Below, piece after piece: positions 60,615-64,000 of a stretch of DNA of 64,000 nt; the first letter of the stretch is position 1; the number at the start of each line of letters is the position of its first letter. A program made the translations under genes and the position numbers. This DNA is from Nitratireductor luteus (lineage in GTDB: Bacteria > Pseudomonadota > Alphaproteobacteria > Rhizobiales > Rhizobiaceae). The stretch is from the NCBI RefSeq assembly GCF_026162365.1, contig NZ_JAOANW010000006.1:124001-188000 (forward strand). Reading direction: 5' to 3'. Under the pieces are notes generated by a model, which saw nothing but the letters and a program-made list of their open reading frames with translations, made no database searches and was not told where the DNA came from.

Positions 60615-61619
60615 TTACTCCACAGCCAAGGCTTTCTCGATCAATTTGTCGCCGCCGGGCACGCGCTCCGCGAAGTTCTTGTAGGCGGAACCCTTGGCCA
60701 CTTCGAGCCAGGCATCGTAATCGGCCTTCGACATCTCGACCACTTCGACGCCGGCTTTCTCATAGGTCTCGACCAACATCGCGTCGCCGTTCCTGATCTC
60801 GGCGTTGAAATGGGCCTCGGCCTTTTCGCCGGCGTCCAGGATCGCCTGCTGCTGCTCAGGAGTCAGCCTCTCGAACACGCTCTTGGACATCAGCACCGGC
60901 TCGTACATGAACCACAGGGCGTTCTCGCCCGGTGCCGTCAGGCATTTGACCTGTTCGAACAGCCGATAGGACACGAAACTGGCCGAAGAAGTGTTGGTGG
61001 CATCGAGAACGTTGGTCTGCATGCCGGTGTAGATTTCCGACGACGGCATGGAGGTGATCGAGGCACCGGCGGCGGCCAGCATTTGCTCGAACGCCGGGCC
61101 GGCCGCGCGGATCACCTGGCCTTTCACGGTGTCCGGCGAGGTAATGCAGTTCTTCTTTGATGCGAAGGCGCCGGACAGCCAGGCATCGGAAATCACGATA
61201 GCCCCCGCGTCTTCGATGATCTGCTTGATGTCGGCCATGAACTCGGAATCGTTCAGGCGCATGGCCCTGTCGAAATTGCCGACGAGGCCAGGCATCAGCG
61301 TTGCCGAAAACTCCGGATGCCGCCCCGACGCGTAGTCGAGCGGAAAGGAAGTCAGATCGAGCAAGCCGCGGGTCACAGCGTTCCACTGGTCGTTCGGCTT
61401 GTAAAGCGAAGCGCCGGGAAAGACCTGTATTTCCAGGCCCACATCGGCAGCGGCGACCTCGCGTGCGATCAGTTGCACCATCTCGTCGCGGATGTCTCCC
61501 TTACCTCCCGGGAACTGGTGCGATGCCTTCAGAATCGTTTGGGCCCCGGCGGTACCGGCGGCAAGGCACCCGATGGCGAGACAGGTCGCAAATTTCAGCA
61601 TGTTTAGGAACTTTGGCAT
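60615..61619 (-). CDS. matP: Malonate TRAP transporter substrate-binding protein
   Basis: 334-residue DctP-type receptor with a signal peptide (KFATCLAIGCLAAGTAGAQ). It has GKGDIRDEMVQLIAREV near the N-terminus and KGQVIRAAGPAFEQMLAAAGAS, where the conserved Arg of DctP proteins binds the carboxylate. The ATG at 61619 follows GGGAGG. First gene of the malonate unit, divergent from the GntR gene; a MatR-like operator overlaps its probable promoter. Confidence 0.88.
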   Translation of the reverse strand: MPKFLNMLKFATCLAIGCLAAGTAGAQTILKASHQFPGGKGDIRDEMVQLIAREVAAADVGLEIQVFPGASLYKPNDQWNAVTRGLLDLTSFPLDYASGRHPEFSATLMPGLVGNFDRAMRLNDSEFMADIKQIIEDAGAIVISDAWLSGAFASKKNCITSPDTVKGQVIRAAGPAFEQMLAAAGASITSMPSSEIYTGMQTNVLDATNTSSASFVSYRLFEQVKCLTAPGENALWFMYEPVLMSKSVFERLTPEQQQAILDAGEKAEAHFNAEIRNGDAMLVETYEKAGVEVVEMSKADYDAWLEVAKGSAYKNFAERVPGGDKLIEKALAVE

Positions 61620-61675
61620 TTCGTCCTCCCTGATATCCTGGCTCCTAGCCCGGATAAGTGTCGTAGCTTGCCGAT

Positions 61676-61707
61676 ATTATGCATAATGTCAATTCTTGTA
61701 TACAAAA
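61676..61707 (-). promoter_or_regulatory. MatR operator and matP promoter
   Basis: TCTTGTATACAAAA (61694-61707) fits the MatR recognition pattern TCTTGTA/TACACGA reported for Rhizobium, as recalled. On the minus strand the TTGTAT in it (61700-61705) and CATAAT (61676-61681) make a -35/-10 pair 18 bases apart, so the bound regulator would cover the promoter. Confidence 0.6.
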
Positions 61708-61751
61708 GGATGTGATATGTATTTTGTCACGATTCTGATTTCGGGAACCCA

Positions 61752-62432
61752 ATGACCGGCAACACATTCCACAAACTGCGCGACGAGATCGAAAACGGTA
61801 TCGTGACCGGAATCTTCGAACCTGGAGAACGTCTCGATGAAGCGCAGCTCGCCGCACGTTTCGGTGTGTCTCGCACGCCCATCCGCGAGGCGCTGATGCA
61901 GCTCGGCGCGATAGGGCTGGTGGAGATCCGGCCGCGGCGCGGTGCGGTCGTTGTCGATCCCGGCCCCAACCGGATTTTCGAGATGTTCGAGGTGATGGCG
62001 GAACTGGAAAGCATGGCTGGTGCACTGGCAGCGCGCCGCCATACCGAGGAGGACAAGGCCGCCATCCAGGAAAGCCATGCGCGTTGCGAGCGCTCGGCAG
62101 CGAGCGAGGACGCGGATGCCTACTACTACGATAATGAGGTCTTCCATTACGCGATCTACGAGGCCAGCCACAGCGGCTTCCTCGCCGAACAGTGCGTGAC
62201 CCTTCATCGCCGTCTGCGCCCATACCGGCGCCTGCAACTGCGCGTGCGCAACCGCATGAAGGTCTCTTTCAGCGAGCATGCGGCCATCGTCGAAGCGATC
62301 CTGGCCGGCGACGCCGAGGCAGCCCGGTCCCACCTGCGCGACCACGTCGCCGTTCAGGGCGACCGCTTCAGCGATCTCATCTCAAACCTCAGCAGGCGTG
62401 AGTCGGCGGCCACCAGCGGTCACCGCCGATGA
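61752..62432 (+). CDS. matR: GntR family regulator of malonate genes
   Basis: 226-residue FCD-type GntR protein: winged helix (about 8-70, LDEAQLAARFGVSRTPIREALMQLGAIGLVEIRPRRGAVV) and helical effector domain (about 80-215) with the metal-type residues YDNEVFHYAIYEASH and RMKVSFSEHAAIVEAIL. Divergent from matP and matching MatR in context and operator. Malonate is the expected effector. Confidence 0.87.
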   Translation: MTGNTFHKLRDEIENGIVTGIFEPGERLDEAQLAARFGVSRTPIREALMQLGAIGLVEIRPRRGAVVVDPGPNRIFEMFEVMAELESMAGALAARRHTEEDKAAIQESHARCERSAASEDADAYYYDNEVFHYAIYEASHSGFLAEQCVTLHRRLRPYRRLQLRVRNRMKVSFSEHAAIVEAILAGDAEAARSHLRDHVAVQGDRFSDLISNLSRRESAATSGHRR

Positions 62433-62572
62433 CAGTCTTGAACTTCGAGCCGACGAGTTCGCGGTGCTGAAAACACTCTGTCCGGCCGCCTTCCAAAGGC
62501 AGCCGTGCCGGTCCTTATCCAGTGATCGGCGCGCTGCCTTTCACTGTGGTCATGGTGGCCATGCGGTTCCCG

Positions 62573-64000
62573 TCATGCAAGCATCGTGTCGATCGCCTGG
62601 CGCTGACGGTGCATTTCGAGGAAGATCAGATAGTCCCGCTCGAATCTGTCCCGCGAAGCCGGATCGGGGAGGCGCTTTCGTCCGCCCCTGTCCATCGCGA
62701 CACATGCCTGCGAAAGATCGGGATAGAGACCCGCCGCCGTCGCGGCGACCATGCCCGTGCCGAGAAGCACGGCGTCCTCGGCTTGCGGCTCTACCACCGT
62801 GCAACTGGTGGCGTCGGCGTAGAGCTCCATGAGCAGCGGGTTCTTCACATGCCCGCCCGTCACATGCAGCGTGTCGATGCCGTAGCCGCTCTTGTTGAGC
62901 GCATCCAGGATATGTCGGATGCCGAAGGCGATTGCCACGGCCGTACGCCAGTAGAGCCGGCAGAGGCTGTCGAAGGAGGAGTCGAGGGTCAGCCCTGAAA
63001 TGACGCCGACCGCATGCGGGTCGCCCAGCGGCGAACGGTTGCCGTGGAAATCCGGCAGGACATGCAGGCGCGAGGCCAGAGCAGGGCCCTCCTGCTCGCG
63101 CAGTTCGATGATGCGCCCGACGATCTTCTGATGCATAGCCGCATCGGGCTCGCCGCCGGCACCGTGCCAGCGAATGATGTGGTCGAGCAGAGCGCCGGAG
63201 ACCGACTGTCCGCCCTCCCCGACCCAGTAGCCCGGAAGCGCGGCACCGAGATAAGGCCCCCAGACGCCGCGTACGGGTCTCGGCTCCGGGGAAAAGGCCA
63301 TGATACAGCTCGACGTGCCGGCGATGAGCGCCATATGCCTGTCGATGCTTGCAGCATTGCCGGCAAAGCCGCCCAGCACCCCGAGGGCCCCGCCATGGGC
63401 GTCGATCAGCCCTGCGCCCACCCGGCATTGCTCGGTTAGACCAAGTTCTCCGGCGGCTACCGGCGTAAGCGGCCCGAGATCGGTGCCGATGGCGCTCGCC
63501 CTTTCCGGCAATGCTCCGCGCTCCAGCATGTCGCCTATCCCAACTCCGGCGAAAAAGTCCCGCTGCCACCCCGGCGTCTCGTGGGCCAGATAGCCCCATT
63601 TGCAGGTCAGCGTGCACTGGGAGCGTTCGAGGCTGCCCGAGGCCTTCCAGGTCAGGAAATCGGCAAGGTCGAAGAAATGCCCGGCGGCCTTCCAGCTTTC
63701 CGGCAGGTTGCGCTTCAGCCACATCAGCTTCGGCGTCTGCATCTCCGGCGACATGACGCCACCGATGAAGTCGAGCACCCGGTGTCCGGTGGCCGTGCAT
63801 TCGTCCGCCTCGCCAATCGCCCGGTGATCGAGCCATACGATCGTGTCCCAATGCGTCTCGCCTGTAAGAGAGACGCTGACCTGCGCGCCGGCCGGATTGC
63901 GGACGACGAGCGAGCAGGTGGCGTCGAAGCTGATCCCGGCGATCGCCTCGGCTCTAGCGCCGGCCCGTTGCAACGCCGCCCGCACGCTCTGGCACACCGC
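62573..64000 (-). CDS. FGGY family carbohydrate kinase, partial
   Basis: Pentulose-type kinase cut by the window end: the first roughly 50 residues, including the ATP-binding GxDxGT near the start, lie beyond base 64000. Visible blocks: ISFDATCSLVV, TIVWLDHRAIGEAD (catalytic Asp region of FGGY kinases is further on at GLIDAHGGALGVLGG), IAGTSSCIMAF and HVTGGHVKNPLLMELYADATSC (ATP site). These match the ribulokinase/ribitol kinase-like FGGY group. Stop at 62573. Genes that would name the sugar are outside the window. Confidence 0.85.
   Translation of the reverse strand, partial: AVCQSVRAALQRAGARAEAIAGISFDATCSLVVRNPAGAQVSVSLTGETHWDTIVWLDHRAIGEADECTATGHRVLDFIGGVMSPEMQTPKLMWLKRNLPESWKAAGHFFDLADFLTWKASGSLERSQCTLTCKWGYLAHETPGWQRDFFAGVGIGDMLERGALPERASAIGTDLGPLTPVAAGELGLTEQCRVGAGLIDAHGGALGVLGGFAGNAASIDRHMALIAGTSSCIMAFSPEPRPVRGVWGPYLGAALPGYWVGEGGQSVSGALLDHIIRWHGAGGEPDAAMHQKIVGRIIELREQEGPALASRLHVLPDFHGNRSPLGDPHAVGVISGLTLDSSFDSLCRLYWRTAVAIAFGIRHILDALNKSGYGIDTLHVTGGHVKNPLLMELYADATSCTVVEPQAEDAVLLGTGMVAATAAGLYPDLSQACVAMDRGGRKRLPDPASRDRFERDYLIFLEMHRQRQAIDTMLA

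Noticed and set aside
1-64000. Mobile elements, CRISPR arrays, tRNA or rRNA genes
   Set aside because: No transposase, integrase, terminal repeats, spaced direct repeats or conserved RNA stretches were seen on reading both strands.

Overview
The window is 64 kb of GC-rich (roughly 60-65% by eye), tightly packed bacterial DNA. Gene style (TRAP and ABC importers in long operons, Ehu-type and TAXI binding proteins, a MatPQMAB malonate set, AcdS/AcdR, a DUF1488 gene) fits an alphaproteobacterium of the Hyphomicrobiales, most likely the Phyllobacteriaceae/Mesorhizobium side. No rRNA, tRNA, transposase, integrase, CRISPR array or origin was seen. It reads as a chromosomal or large-plasmid catabolic region made of self-contained uptake-plus-degradation modules, most with their own regulator.

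Layout. 75-4400 (minus): EhuBCDA-like polar amino-acid/ectoine importer followed by a creatinase-fold hydrolase. 4665-5291: TRIC-type channel. 5377-7975 (minus): a group II PLP decarboxylase paired with a cysteine-synthase-fold enzyme. 8050-10751: exported cupin and a divergent SARP/TolB/TPR regulator. 10809-15576: LacI regulator, gluconokinase and a DctPQM TRAP importer (sugar acid uptake). 15853-16296: YbaN family protein. 16402-23918 (minus): ornithine-cyclodeaminase-like enzyme, LivJHMGF importer, hydantoin-racemase-like enzyme and GntR regulator, with a perfect 30-bp palindrome ahead of the importer. 24243-26916: LigM-like O-demethylase divergent from a LysR regulator with two DNA-binding domains. 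27187-28090: three small proteins.

28538-38941 is the most distinctive part: gentisate ring cleavage (dioxygenase, two unrelated maleylpyruvate isomerases, fumarylpyruvate hydrolase), a TAXI-TRAP importer, a 914-residue fusion of an aryl-CoA FAD monooxygenase with a benzoate-CoA-ligase-type enzyme, a hydroxybenzoyl-CoA-type thioesterase and an IclR regulator. Together they predict: hydroxybenzoate in, CoA activation and ring hydroxylation on one polypeptide, gentisyl-CoA hydrolysis, then gentisate to fumarate and pyruvate. 38976-44427 is a complete gamma-resorcylate (2,6-dihydroxybenzoate) pathway: decarboxylase, two-component resorcinol hydroxylase, hydroxyquinol dioxygenase, maleylacetate reductase and MarR regulator. 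The two hydroxybenzoate modules lie back to back.

44671-53976: Dpp-type peptide importer, gamma-glutamyltransferase, M20 peptidase and IclR regulator, suggesting use of gamma-glutamyl or similar small peptides. 53994-55632: ACC deaminase with its Lrp-type regulator. 55720-62432: malonate module (TRAP importer, malonyl-CoA decarboxylase, malonyl-CoA synthetase, MatR) with a MatR-type operator. 62573-64000: FGGY sugar kinase cut by the window end.

A recurring structural feature is that all six operons led by a periplasmic binding-protein gene place a GC-rich stem-loop right after that gene and before the permease genes.
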